This document shows, piece by piece, positions 1-12,500 of a stretch of 64,000 nucleotides of DNA (the stretch's first letter is position 1; every line of letters begins with the position of its first letter). Source of the stretch: Apus apus (Eukaryota > Chordata > Aves > Apodiformes > Apodidae); contig NC_067282.1 of NCBI RefSeq assembly GCF_020740795.1, forward strand, positions 133,977,132-134,041,131, written 5' to 3'. The notes beneath the pieces were generated by a model, which saw only the letters and a list, made by a program, of their open reading frames with translations, was not told the DNA's origin and searched no databases. A program made the translations under genes and the position numbers.

Positions 1-1579
1 TAATAGGAGTATAAATGAATTGGCACCATATCTGTTTTGTCTCATCGTTTTATTGTGGCATCATCCACAGGTAATATACACCTACAGACTAATGTGTATA
101 AGTTAAAATACTTGGACTGCTCTACGAAGACAACAACTTCAGCCTTCTTGCTCATTCTCTGTTTACCCATCTGGAATAAAATGTCTGAAAATAAAGAAAC
201 TTGAAATTTCATCTGTAGAGATGTTTTTAAGTCCAGAACCCCTGACTATAAAACAATCCAGTTTTTCCTTCATAAAAATATGCTTTCACATCTCCTCCAC
301 CTTCTTGAACTCCATCTGTGTAATAGTTTTTACCACATCAGAAAATAATGTTTAAACACTGATTAAAAAAAAGTGGTTTCAACTAATAAGGTCGTTCTGG
401 CCACCACAGAAAGAGCAATTTTTCTGTTAGTCCTTCCCCTGCATTCCCCCCTCCACCCCCAGAACCCTCAGTGGGATCACTGTATGTTTGAATGTGGTGT
501 ACCCTATAAAGCACAGACACAGAAAACACAAGGGGAAAGGAAAAAAGGGAGCAAGGAGCTGTTTGAAGAGAGGGAAATCATAAAATCACTGGCTCTGTAG
601 CAAGAGGTTCTGCTGTAGCAACCCAATGCTCCAGAGAGCATGGAGTACCTGAAGGTATGTGTGGGCTGATGGTGATTACTAGTGATTTTTGTGTTCCTGA
701 AAAGGATACAGTACAGGAGCTATGCATTACTACAAAGCTGATGGTGCTGAAGAAGGTATTGCAATTTTGTACAAATATGCTAAATGTCTTTATTATGTTA
801 ATTATATTTATTCTTAGCATTGAATAAGTATCTCAGTAGTTCCAGTCCTAAGTGCTTACAAAAATCACAGGCTTTTATAGAAGAAAAAACTATATGAGTA
901 ATTTGAAGATTATTGAAAAAGAAAAAAAGATAGAGCTTTCAGATCTCCTTTGGTGCCTTTTTTCAGATGTTAGATTTCATATACCAAATTCTCCTCTATT
1001 GTGAAGAATGCTTAAGTGATGAAAGCTGCAATTCTCTTTTCAGAACAGTGTTTCTTTCACAGAAGATGCAGAAAACCATTAAGTGTAAGATCATCAGGAC
1101 CAACACCACTGTGAGTATTTTTTGTTGCTTTTCAAGGGTTCCTTGTAGGGCTTTCCTTTTTTTTTTTTTTAATTTTAGTCAGCCATGATGTCTGTCTTCT
1201 AAAATGTTCCTCCAATGCATGATCTTGTTTCTGCTTTTTTATATTCTTAACCAGACAAATGATCTTGTCTTCATTGGGTTTTACTGAGTAGGGAAAAGTG
1301 CCTCTGACTACCAGTCCTTCTAGTCCAGAAGCGTGTTTGCACTAAGCAGCTTCCAAATATAGGGGACACTTGACTTGTGGAGAGTTATGTAAGAATTGTA
1401 TAATTACGTACAAGTAACACGAGGGGAAGAAAGCACAGCAATCTGTTTCTCTGCAGTCATAAGTAAGTCTGTTGAAAGTCAGTCAACCCAGGGAACAATT
1501 CCAAATTGCAATCTATCTTTGCCTCTGTATCAGATCAAGCACTGCCTGCTGGGGAGAATATACAGCAAAAGGCTTAAAC

Positions 1580-1580
<1 letters not shown>
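1..1580. other. Intergenic AT-rich DNA, no gene seen
   Basis: No coding exon, RNA gene or recognisable repeat is visible. Open frames here are under 90 codons, have no family resemblance and several begin at non-ATG codons. Short A and T runs occur but nothing structured. Confidence 0.6.
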
Positions 1581-1620
<40 letters not shown>

Positions 1621-1656
1621 GCTACTACTACTACTACTACTACTACAACAACTACA
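1581..1656. repeat. (TAC)n trinucleotide microsatellite
   Basis: A nearly pure TAC/CTA tract of about 22 units runs to about 1646 with one interruption (a GCT at about 1620), then decays through ACAACAACTAC. It reads as poly-Thr, poly-Leu or poly-Val depending on frame, so the open frames across it are artefacts of the repeat. Confidence 0.95.
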
Positions 1657-3429
1657 TAAATTATCCATTGTAATGCAAACTGAAATAAGTTAAATTCAGA
1701 GCAGCACATGGCAACCATGCTACTTGAAGTTTGGCTTGTTCATGCGGACACAAAGGCAAAAAAACAGAGGAGAAGGCTGAGCTCTCCCATGTCAATGAAC
1801 AACTCCAACCACCAAATCTGGTGCAAAGCATCTTCATCTACTGCTGCTTTTGTCCATTAACACATTCCCAGCAGCGTGCAATAGGTGAGATAATTTTACC
1901 TGCTCAGAATAAACAATCTTTCAGTGTGCATGAGGTTCAAAACTCATTAGCAGAAGCTTGCAATAAATCTTGGGTAACTATCTAAATAATAATTGCTGTG
2001 TAAAAAGGATTTTAAAAAATAAAATCCACATTTAGAAAAGTAAATGTAATACTAGGTGCTTAAAGTTAAGCATCCTTTAAGAAGGAAATAATCATGGCTT
2101 CAGTTTTCCTGCCCATAAAATGGGGGTAATGTTACATAGCCATTTTCTAAATTACTACAGGATGTTTAGATGGGAGTCTCTGCATTAGGGCATGATAGTG
2201 TTCTTTTCAGTCTCTCTCCACACAATATTAAGTGTAATGCTTCCAAAAACATACCCTGTCTACACTGCCACATAGTCAAGTCTGATTTAAAAAAAAATAA
2301 AGGAGAGCGAGTGATCAAGCACACATTACAGCTGTGCCACTGGGTCAGTAAGTGAGAAGTTAAAATAAGAAGTTCATTCAATAAAATATTGATTCTGGAA
2401 ACAGATTACAGGAAATCATACTGTACCACTAACTTAATTTATGAGTATTTATATTGCAGGAATTATACCAATATATCAAACACAATGCCTTCAACCTTAG
2501 TTCAAAAGAGAATTTTATCTCTAAGCTTTAACAACAGGGCTGAAAATAATTCAGATTATATGGGCAACATTTTAGCAGCCCATTTTCATCTTCTTTAAAA
2601 GCAACACTCTAATACATGATGGTTAAGGATCAAGTTGGGATTATGTGGAGAATGTTAAACATATACCAAATAATACATCTGTTTTGAATAAAAGATGTTG
2701 CATAGAGTTCCAGCTCATTTTTTCAACTCTTCGCTGTACGTGTTGGAGCTGCTAAGTGAAACCACGCATCAGATAAATCCATCAATTCAGCAACAGATTG
2801 CTAATCAATTGTCTGACTTGCTCTGAAATATGTGGCTTAAAAATACTTGGGGGCAAATGCTTTTCTAGTTGAGAAAAAAAAAACAAACAGTTTTGTGTTT
2901 TCTTGTGGTTCATTCTTCCACCTCTGAGCTGCTAGGAGTCCTACCATTGTCTCTAGGCTGGTGCTAGATCATTTCCTCCCTGGTGGGAAAGCAGCAGACC
3001 TTACACCACGTTCTCTGGCTGCAGACTTATTTGCTGACCTGACAATCTCTGGCCAACAAACGGGTTGCTTCCAGCAAGAGAACCACTAATAGACAATTTG
3101 ATTGCTGTATCTTACAACTTGAATACTGTTTTGAAGCAACCAATTTTTCAAAAAATAAATTTGGGAATTCTGATACTTGGATTAATTTTTTTATTTTTAA
3201 ATCTTCAATTGGAATAGGAAATTGAAAACTTTCCGTAGCACACAGATTGTCAAAAACACAGTGTTTGACTCACTAATAATTTCATTTCAATAATGTCAAA
3301 ACATTACACTACAACACATTAATGTTAAATATCTACATAATCAAATCTGTATGATAATATTAATAACCAGCATGACTATTACTAACATTCAAACAAGAAT
3401 ACATTTAATACTTCAACACTTTTATTGAA
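1657..3429. other. Intergenic AT-rich DNA, no gene seen
   Basis: No exon, RNA gene or repeat family recognised. The 3120-3430 part is especially AT-rich. Confidence 0.55.
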
Positions 3430-4520
3430 ACAACCATTTAGCACTTTTCATCATCCTTGCAGGGGGCAGCCAAAGAAGCTCCCACGTAGCATCAGAAGGC
3501 TGCTTGTCGTGGGTGACCAGTTCCTCCTCTGGTCCCCTTCCCATGTTGGCTGACCTTTGTGTCCAGACCTGCTACCCACCTCCCTGAGCACCTCCACGAG
3601 GAAGTGCAGGCCTTCACCTCAGTACATGCAGGAAGAAAGGCTCTCTCTGCCACCACTTTCATTCCCCTCAGTTGAGTCCCTAAGAGCAGAGGTCTGTGGG
3701 ACTACGTTTGGTGGGACAGAGTGGATCCTGTGCTGCTTGCCCAGCACGCTGCATGAGCAGTGACTGTACCTCCCACAGCTTCATCTAGAAGATGAAGGAT
3801 GCTTTGAATCCTGCAGTCTTCTGCCTCAGGTCACTCCTGTGCAAGAGTAGTCCAGCACAGACCCTGAAGAGCTTCTCTGCCTCATGATCTTCCCTGGCCA
3901 CCTGCCACCCAGCACTCTTTAAGCCTCCGTTGATGCCAGTCCAGTACACCTTCACACTGTGCTCCAAGTCACTTAGACAAGTTCCTACTCCTCTCAGTCC
4001 CTTTCCCAACAAGCAAACCACTTAGTGGCTGTCCCTCTTAGCATCACATGACTGGTGAGAAGCCCCAGTTGGCCAGCTTGTACTTTAAGTTACAAGCAAC
4101 TTGGTTCACTAGGGACAGAAATTGAAGATTCCTTTGTGGAGCAGTAGACATGGGCACACTCATAGGGTTCCCAGAAACACATCACTTCCCAAGACAAGGG
4201 GAAATGGGTGCATGTGAACACTGCATGTGCTAGGCTGGAGCCACTCTTCTGGTTCCTCCAGAACTTCTTATTGAATTTCTGGCAGCATTTCTCCCCTTTT
4301 CTCATTCTTGATGTTCACCCAATCTTCAGCCTCACCTCCTTGTCTTCACAAGAGCTTTCTGTCAGCCTCCTCCAGGGGCAGAGAAGTAGGGCATTTACAC
4401 TTTTATTTCCTAGTGCAGAAAAAACAGCAGAAACAGCTGCCTTACAAAGACCTGGAGTCTAAGACCAGTGCAATTATGCAAATACTTGCACTGAATACTC
4501 ATCCAGCCTCCAACTGACTC
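3430..4520. other. Unexplained GC-richer block in AT-rich DNA
   Basis: Composition changes sharply around 3430 and fades around 4500. The block is rich in CCTCC, CAGC and CTGC words and contains several short open frames on both strands, for example 3785-4021 and 4090-4305 on the minus strand. None carries a domain I recognise, and stops break every frame. The look is that of decayed protein-coding or lncRNA-exon sequence, or of an old repeat family I do not recognise. There is no CR1 3' end and I saw no clear LTR. Confidence 0.35.
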
Positions 4521-5680
4521 CACTCAGGAGTCATTGGCATTTTCTGTATATTGAGTAGTTTAAACTCCATTTGATGCCCTCTGCTTCTCATACTGGAGAA
4601 AACAGTGAACAATCAATCACTCTTCATCTTCTTCACTCCTATTGTATCATCATTCAGTGGTGTCTTTTCCATGCTGAAATGTTTTGGACAATTGATTTTG
4701 GTCAAAGAGCATCACAGCCACATTTTTCTGTCTGCCACTGCTGTAACCCATCCAAGCCTTCTCACATTCGCCTCAGGAAGAAATATTAACCAAACAAGTC
4801 CACATGCATTAAGGGGTCCTAACCTTGCCAGCTCCCAGGAACTTGACCATTCCTACATCAACAAGCACATGGAGACAGAAAGCTTAGTAAAAACACAGTC
4901 ATCACCTGTCACCCAGGTTGATCCTGGGCTGACCTTCAAACATTCCCTCACTGGTGTAATTCTCTGTGGTTTTGCTGATAACCTAAGGCAGATGCATGTG
5001 ATGACAGAAGAAATACTTTGAACCTCATATACTGCTGGGTTGTGGTTTTGTGCAGTCCTTTTTGTTGTGACTGTGAAGCAGACAGAGAGGTCTTACTCAC
5101 TGTAGGACCTGCTGAGCACCAGGGCCATTTACTGGCCATTTACTATCTGGCTGAAGACCAGATCCTTTCTGCTACAGTAGCAATCCTCCTAGGATAGACT
5201 GTCTAGCATAAGAAAGCTGCTAGTGCAAAGGCATAAATGTTTCTGAGGCAAAGAAAACCTAGTCACATCAGCAGATGTTCCTGCAGCCAGTGGAAACTGG
5301 CACACACACAACTTGGGGGGGCAGGGGGTGGTGGAATCTATTTATGGAGCGGGAAGTTCTCAAAGAGGCTCTTGCAGTCTAAAATGACACCAATACCAGC
5401 CCTGCCAACAACTCTTGCTGTGTTCTCAGCATCCCATTCTCAGTATCTTTATGTCCTCTTTGTTCTCATGCAAAATACATCTCAGCTACTGGCCTAAGTG
5501 AGGCTCAGACTATGATCTGTCTGCAGTTACAGTCCCAGTGAGTGTTACAGCCTTTCTGTGGATCTCTGCAGAGTGATTGCAAGGTTTGCCAACTGAAGGA
5601 GAATTTGTGGCATTGCAGTTACACTGGGCTCTGCACCCAACAGGTTAATCTGGCAGCAGCTTTCTCCTGGAAGCACATCT
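4521..5680. other. Intergenic DNA, no gene seen
   Basis: The longest open frame (4605-5021, plus strand) begins at an ATG but shows no domain, no codon bias and no splice context, so I treat it as chance. A CA/G-rich low-complexity stretch lies near 5300-5335. Confidence 0.5.
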
Positions 5681-5796
5681 GTGTCTACAACAGGAACTTT
5701 GCTGGCTGAGCTACATGGGGCAGGTGGGATTTCTGTTTTTTTCAGACCAGGGCTAAGATCACTGTGTGAACAAAACTTTCTAATGTAGACCTGGTC
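5681..5796. mobile_element. Probable ancient MITE-like DNA transposon relic
   Basis: The two ends look like degenerate terminal inverted repeats. The left end carries TCTACAACAGGAACTTTGCT. The reverse complement of the right end carries TCTACATTAGAAAGTTTTGT. The unit is about 116 bp with no coding capacity. The ends resemble an old hAT-like MITE group that I remember as widespread in reptile and bird genomes, but the family assignment is from memory. Confidence 0.4.
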
Positions 5797-8700
5797 CTAA
5801 AAGGAGCATCTCCAATCCTGATCTAAAAACCTTAGTTACTTCTGCACGTATCAATAAGCTTGCTTGCCCCTCAACTCCAACTGTATAAAAAAAAATTAAT
5901 TTATGTCCTCCAAAAAAGGGAGGTGAGAAGACTGGTAATGTTGGTGGATCACAGGAAATTCAGAAGTGCTTATCTGGTTTTCCTGTGGTAGCAACATTTG
6001 GTTGCTGCACTAACAAGGCAATTGGTGAAGCTGCTGCTTACTGCTGGGATGTTGCAGACATGGGATCATGATACACATTAGAGCAGAATCTGCTTCAGCT
6101 TTGGAAAGCAAAGGAAAAATATTGAGTTTTTTAGAACCTGCAGGACCACTGCCATGCACAGTCCTTTTAAAAAAGACATTTAGTCAATTTGTTTAATTGC
6201 TGGGCTTAAAGATGTCCTACTTTCAATTCTAGTACAGGGATGAGAAAGTTACACAAAATTAATATGCATTTAGAAATTAATCAACACATTGAACATTAAT
6301 GCCAGATTATCTGTTCAATTGTTGACATTTAGTATCTCTTTGCTCTAGGACCACACTTGCATTGCCAGAAAAAAAACCCAAAACACCCTCTTTGTATGAA
6401 GCTCCTCAGAAAAGTAACAGAACCTGGAGATCTTACAGTGTTTGACAAACAGAATTGAGCTGGAAAGAAAGTGATGCAAAAGGGCTTTTTTCTGTGTGCC
6501 GTGTGTTAGAAATGACAGCTTGTTCTTCCTTGTAGTTACACATTAGTTATGTCAGTATTTTATTTTGAAAAGCCACAGTATACCCAGCGTACTTCACTGC
6601 AGAGAGTCAGATTATAAGATCAGCCAACAAAGAAAGACAAAAAGAATAAGCAAGTAACGTGTCATACCTATATCCATGTCAGGCTCACACCACTTTACTC
6701 TGTTTTGAGCTGCTGTCACCAGGAACATCTCCCACTATCCTTAAGGGTCTTGCAGACTTTTACAGTTACTTTTTTCTGTTTCAATTGATTTAAAAACAAA
6801 GCAATCTTCACTGAGATCAATTTTGCAACTCGTGTGACAGATACCTTGAACCAGGACCAGTCAGACATCTTAAGTCATGTGTCAAGTGAGTCAAGAAAAA
6901 CAGTGCCAATGCAATATTAACACTGGTCATTTTATAAATTAGGAAAATTGAAAAGTTCTTGAAACATAATATGAGGTTCTTTGTATTCAGGCAGTATATT
7001 ATGTGTCTTTGATTACTAAATATGTGCATTAACCTAATGGTTGTTATTTCAAGTGAAAAATCAGTACACACACAGGGTATGTAGAGCATAGTTGAAGTCA
7101 CACCTCTGTAAAAAGCCTATCTTTTGCATTTTATGACTTAAAAGACACTTGAAAACTTGATACATTTATAAAATCTGAAATACGGTACATTAATAATAAC
7201 TCAGTGTTACATAAAGTTGAAATCTGCTGCCAGGCGTTAAGGGTGCCAAGTTAACACTGACTTGCAGATAACCATTATCATGGTGGAGGGTTTTTTTCTG
7301 AATAATAACTTATTCACTGAAAATGCAGTTTTCACAAATCAAAGCAATCCTTAACTCATGTCAAATCTGGCAAACACATCTGAACATATTTTTTCAGTGA
7401 CAAAATCCTTTGGCTCTATTAATTCAGTGGATCACGAGCATTCAAGAGCATGACCCCACAGGGCAAAGGTTAAGGCACTTGCCTTTGAGTTGGGATATCT
7501 ATTTTGCAGTTTCTGCTCTGAAGAAAAGATTTGACTCTTCTGTGTTTTAGTTCTCAAGGTAACTTACTCACTGGGCTTCTAGTAAAAGAACAGAGGAAAA
7601 GAGGAATTATGAAAACTACCATCTACAACTATTTATCCAGATATATCACTCTCTTTCATGAAAAGTGGCCAGAAACACTTTGTATAAAATGGTTATGTTA
7701 ATATGCAATTATTAAAATGTTTGGGTTTGATTCTACCTGAACCAATGTTTAAAACCCCAGCATAGCTGCTGAAACCAAATCCCTGTTTATTCACCTCTTT
7801 TTTTTTATTACATCAGTGCCTTTCGTAATGAATTTCCCAGGTCTCTGTTCCTTTTCCAAAAACCTGTCTCAGAGAACCCTGCCACATCCAGAAAAAGAGA
7901 AAGTAACCAAATTCAGCCAGGCTGAAAAAAAATCTCATTGGTGTGCACATGCATGGACAGGAAGCAGAAACAATATTAACCATCAATAACTGAGAGAATG
8001 AATACAGAGCCTAGATTTTACTAAGAAGTACAGGTTGCAGGTGCTGTAGCCAGCATATTAAACACATAGAAAAGCAGATTTTTATCAGTTAGAATGCTTC
8101 ATTTCCGTATGTAATACCAAAAAAACCCTAAGGTCAGCATCTGAACTGCCTGAACCAGGTACATGGTGATCAATCTGACTCTGACCACCTGCTTTTGCTG
8201 AGATCAGCCTCTCTGAGCACTCCTTCCTCGGCTGCACTCAGAATTAATCCCAGATGATCCAGATTAGGGGGAGCTGAAACCCAGATTAGATACCACTCCC
8301 ATTTAAAATATAATCCCAAGAAAATTATATTAGTATATTTTAGAGGTTTCTAAAACAGTCCAGTTCCATTTAACTGACTGAAAAGAATAAACAAATTGCA
8401 ACAAGGAAAAAAGAAGGGACCTAGTTGGGAACCTCTTTTGCTGGGATTTGTGGACACCTCAGTAATTTCACTATATTATTTTATTTTACAGAAGGCCTGG
8501 TTTAGACCTTTTAAGAAAAAGCTGTCTCCAAGATATAAGGAAAAAAAGTCTTCTCAAGAATCAGCAATACTCTCTAGGGGTTGTTTTAGGCCTTTCTAAT
8601 TTTACAGTTTCCTCTTCACATGGGATAAAGATCTTGGATAGTGTCAGAGATTTGGTATGTGCACAAGATCTTGGCCCTGGAACATGAAGTTGTCATAGCT

Positions 8701-9459
8701 ACTTTGGATGGTTTCTAAACATGACCAAATCCTCCACAGGATCCCTCCCAAGTTTAAAGGGGTCTTCAGCAAAGGCTGGTTCTGAGTGTTTCAAAGCAAG
8801 TCTCACTGTTTTGCCTATATGTATTGGTACTGATGGAAAGAAAAGGAGTCACTAAATCAATGACAAGGCAAGTTTAAAATTAGTAACTAAATTACTAAAT
8901 AAAAAAGAGTCCAAGACTGTTTAAGAGCAGCGTTCCTTGTACTTACACAGCACATTTTCATGGTCTGCAGTGGACTTCTCTTTTAAAAACAAGATTTTGC
9001 AAGACTTCGTGTGTAACAAGTTTTTCAGGTAGAGAGTTTGTCATTGTTCTATTAAATATACAGTTAAAAAAATATGATTGTACTTTTGAATATGGTATTG
9101 TAAACCCCCTGACACAGGAGAGAGCAACATTTCCCAGACTACATTTTCCCCTGCATCTTCAGATTAGTCTCCATTTTTTTCCCTTTTTGATGCAAGAGGT
9201 GAAAGCAAAATAAATTGTGACCTTGAACTGTTATAAGAAGAACAGGGACTGTTGATTCCAAAGGTAACTACAAGGTAGAATCAGAGCAGAGAAAATTAAA
9301 AGGGAAATCTAGTAAATGGAAGCTGGTTTGGAACAAGGTCTTTGGCAAGAACTGTCACCATAAAATACTGCTATTGAAATTAAATTAATTTTTAAAAAAT
9401 CATAATTAAAACCCCACCAACAAAACCAACCCAAAACAGGGCCCAAACTGCTTAGTAGG
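5797..9459. other. Intergenic AT-rich DNA, no gene seen
   Basis: No exon, RNA gene or clear repeat recognised. Open frames are short, unsupported and without family resemblance. Confidence 0.55.
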
Positions 9460-9537
9460 TTAGGTCTGCTTTGAGTAGGAGGTTGAACCAGATGACCTCC
9501 AAAGTCCCTTCTAACCTAAATAATTTAATGATTCTAA
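9460..9537 (+). mobile_element. CR1 LINE, 3'-end fragment
   Basis: The stretch contains the CR1 3' terminal pattern: a GAGGTTGGACTAGATGACCTCC-like segment (here with GAACCAGATGACCTCC), then TCCCTTCTAACCT and an ATGATTCTA-type end. It is a severely 5'-truncated copy of under 100 bp with no coding sequence left. Confidence 0.8.
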
Positions 9538-9540
9538 ACA

Positions 9541-12500
9541 AACTCAATTTTTTCTTGTAAATGCATTTATTCAAGAGATTAAAATAAATTTAAAAAAATG
9601 TATATTGATTGGATAGGTAGTCATTACTATAGCAAAACTTACGAGTCACTCACAAATAGCAAAAATGCTACTTTCTCAGTAATACAAAAAGTAATTACTT
9701 TATGGATTGAAAATTAAGTCAAGTTTGGTCAGAGAAAAATAAAATGTGTAACTTTCAACATTTCCCCTAAGCTTTCCCACTGATGAAACACAACTTTTTG
9801 GTCATGTATATCACTGTTTCTCTTTCAATTGCAGTCCTTGTGTTGCACTCCAAAAGACCCAAGGAAACAACACTGTTGGATACAAAATATGATGAGTGTT
9901 ACACAGTAAAGGCCTGTTGGAAGATATTTCAGCGTACAACTTCTGGGAAATTTAGTCTTAAATGTGGGATATGCATCACTCATGAACAGAGAATTGTATT
10001 TTTATTGCCTTGTTGGTTAAGTTAATTATGTTATAACTGCTAGTAATTTTTCATCAAAACAGGAGGCTGTCCTACCATACTTTTTTCCTTTTGCTTCACT
10101 GGAGTGCACTGGAGAACATCACAAATGTGCACAGGGGAGCATTGGTAAATGTTGGTATTTGTGCTCATAAATTCAAATTAAAATTAGGTTGCTGTAAACC
10201 AACAATAGAATGGAATATAAGGCTGACATTAAGTTAAAGGAGTGGAATTTGTCACAATGAAGTAATGAAAAGAGGGATATTTTAGAGCTTTAGCTTCACG
10301 TGCATTTTAGGTGAAAAACAAGGCATACAATTTTGTATTGATTCTCCTGTTGGTCTTGTGTTACTTAACAGTGCTTTAGGGTTCCACTTGTAGATGAGAA
10401 CATGGTCAGGTGAGCTACTAAACAAAAGCAACAACAAAGGAGTCACAGAGACTCTGCTGATGCCGGTGCATGTGGACTGACCCAGTCTTGAATTGCTTCC
10501 CCACCTGAAAATCCCACTGAGATTTCTGTTTCCATCCCACTCGATCTAATATCTACAGAGAGAATCTGGTTTTCTTCCAAGGGAAAGATTAGAGTCAAAA
10601 TTGGAACTATACAAACTAATTTGAACAATAAATGCAATCTTTCTTCCTAATGCAGTTAGAGTAAGCCCAAAGAACTCTGTTCCTAAAAATCTGGTCATTT
10701 TCATGCTTGCATTTTTACACAGATCCATAATCCTATGAGCTTTTTTGGCATTCATCATATCCATCTCTGTGTTTTCTGAGTGTTTTTATGTGAAGGTCAG
10801 TTTTTATGTCTTCATTCAAGTCTCTGAATAAGCAGCAGTTCAAGTCCGGAAGACAGGGAAGGCACAAATGGCTGCAACCACTAGTTGCAAATCTTTACAT
10901 TCATTCCTCTCCCAAAGAGACACTGAATCAGTTTCAGCAACTTCAAGGTAGATGTCAGTAAGCACGTTCAGAATTCAATTATAGAGCATTTTCACCCCTC
11001 TTACTGGAGGAAGCACACTGCCATTGACTTAAAGGGGTCTGAGCTTCTGCTGATAGTTATCCTCTAACCGTTGGGACCAGTTTTGACCTACAACACGTGA
11101 AACAGTGATCTATATATGGTACCATTATGGTCCTAAGAGAAATCTGGTTAAGATATTCCTCGAGATCAGCACAAGGGAAGTTTATCCAACTGCTTTTAAA
11201 TGCACAAGTACCATTATATATTCTGTTTCCTCTGCTTTCATTATGACCTTGCTGGTAGCATTTCTTTCTTTGCTGAGAAAGCCACAGTTTAAGCCCTCTC
11301 ACAGAAAGGTATCTTTCCTTCATACAGCTTTATAGCTTGACATTTTTTGCTTTGGTTTCCCTTGTAGTACACTTTTCAACATTTTTAGGATGTATACTTC
11401 TTATAAGGAGCAGCAGATATTTCCTGAGTCAATGGAAGTGCAGAGACAACAAAAGCCTCTTTCCTCACCAAGATGTGTACTGCTCCCTCTCACTTTTTTT
11501 ATTTGGGTTTTTTTGGGTTTGTCTTATTGTTTGGTTGGTTTGTTTTAATTTTCCCCCCCTCCCTCTCTTTGCTAATCATCATCTATTTGGAAAGACTGGC
11601 CTGTCCTTCTTCAGATGAGAGCACTTTATCACTTTAGCACCAATATTTGTAATTCTGGTCCACGACACAAGATGCTGTGAAGACACCAACTATAAAGACA
11701 GTTCCTCTCCTGAAAAGTTTATAATTAAGTGGCTGACAAGAGATCCCAGTTGGACACAAAGAGAAAGAAGAGAGAGACCTGTCGTGTTACTTGGCAAGAG
11801 GTCAGAAAAATTGTCACCTGAACAATATCCTGTTCTTAGGAGATCACTGATAAGACCTGAATGACCAGATGACTGCTGTTCAGTTGTGCTTACCCATCCA
11901 AACTAACTCCAGAGGGAAAACCAGTGCTGGGCAGGATATCACAGCAACTCATGAGCATTGAATGATTCTATTTTGAACCCTGAAGCCCCTCTATATCTGG
12001 AGAAAGAAATCTCCCTGACCTTCTCAAAGTACAATATTTTGAGGGCTTTTTCTGCTACTCTTCTCTCACTTAAACCTTTCTAAAGTCACCACCAAGGAGG
12101 GAAGAAGATCCAAAGATGACAACTTACAGTTCTCTAAGGTCCCACAGGTGGAAAACTTGGGACAGCTGGAGAAGAAGGTTGTTTCCTCCTTCCATGTGCC
12201 TCCTCCCTCTTCTAACCCATGCCTTGCCATGTAGTGCCTCCATACTCTTGGAATATTTTTATTTGATCTTAACTATAGCCAAGTCCTGTGCTACACTCCA
12301 GTAAGGCTAAGCTGAAAGGCCTGATGAGGAAATGCTGCTGGGAAACATCTGTGCTTTGTTTTATGCAACCAAAGAGTTAAAATTATTTTCATAAATACCA
12401 TAATGTATAAAAGCTGTGAACACCCAACTGTAGTGTCAGACTTCCAAATTGAATAAATCTATTTGTTTCTCATATTAGTAAAAGTTATTTGAACAGAAAT

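Noticed and set aside
4605-5021. 138-codon frame on the plus strand
   Set aside because: Begins at ATG, but no domain, no codon bias and no exon signals; expected by chance in 64 kb.
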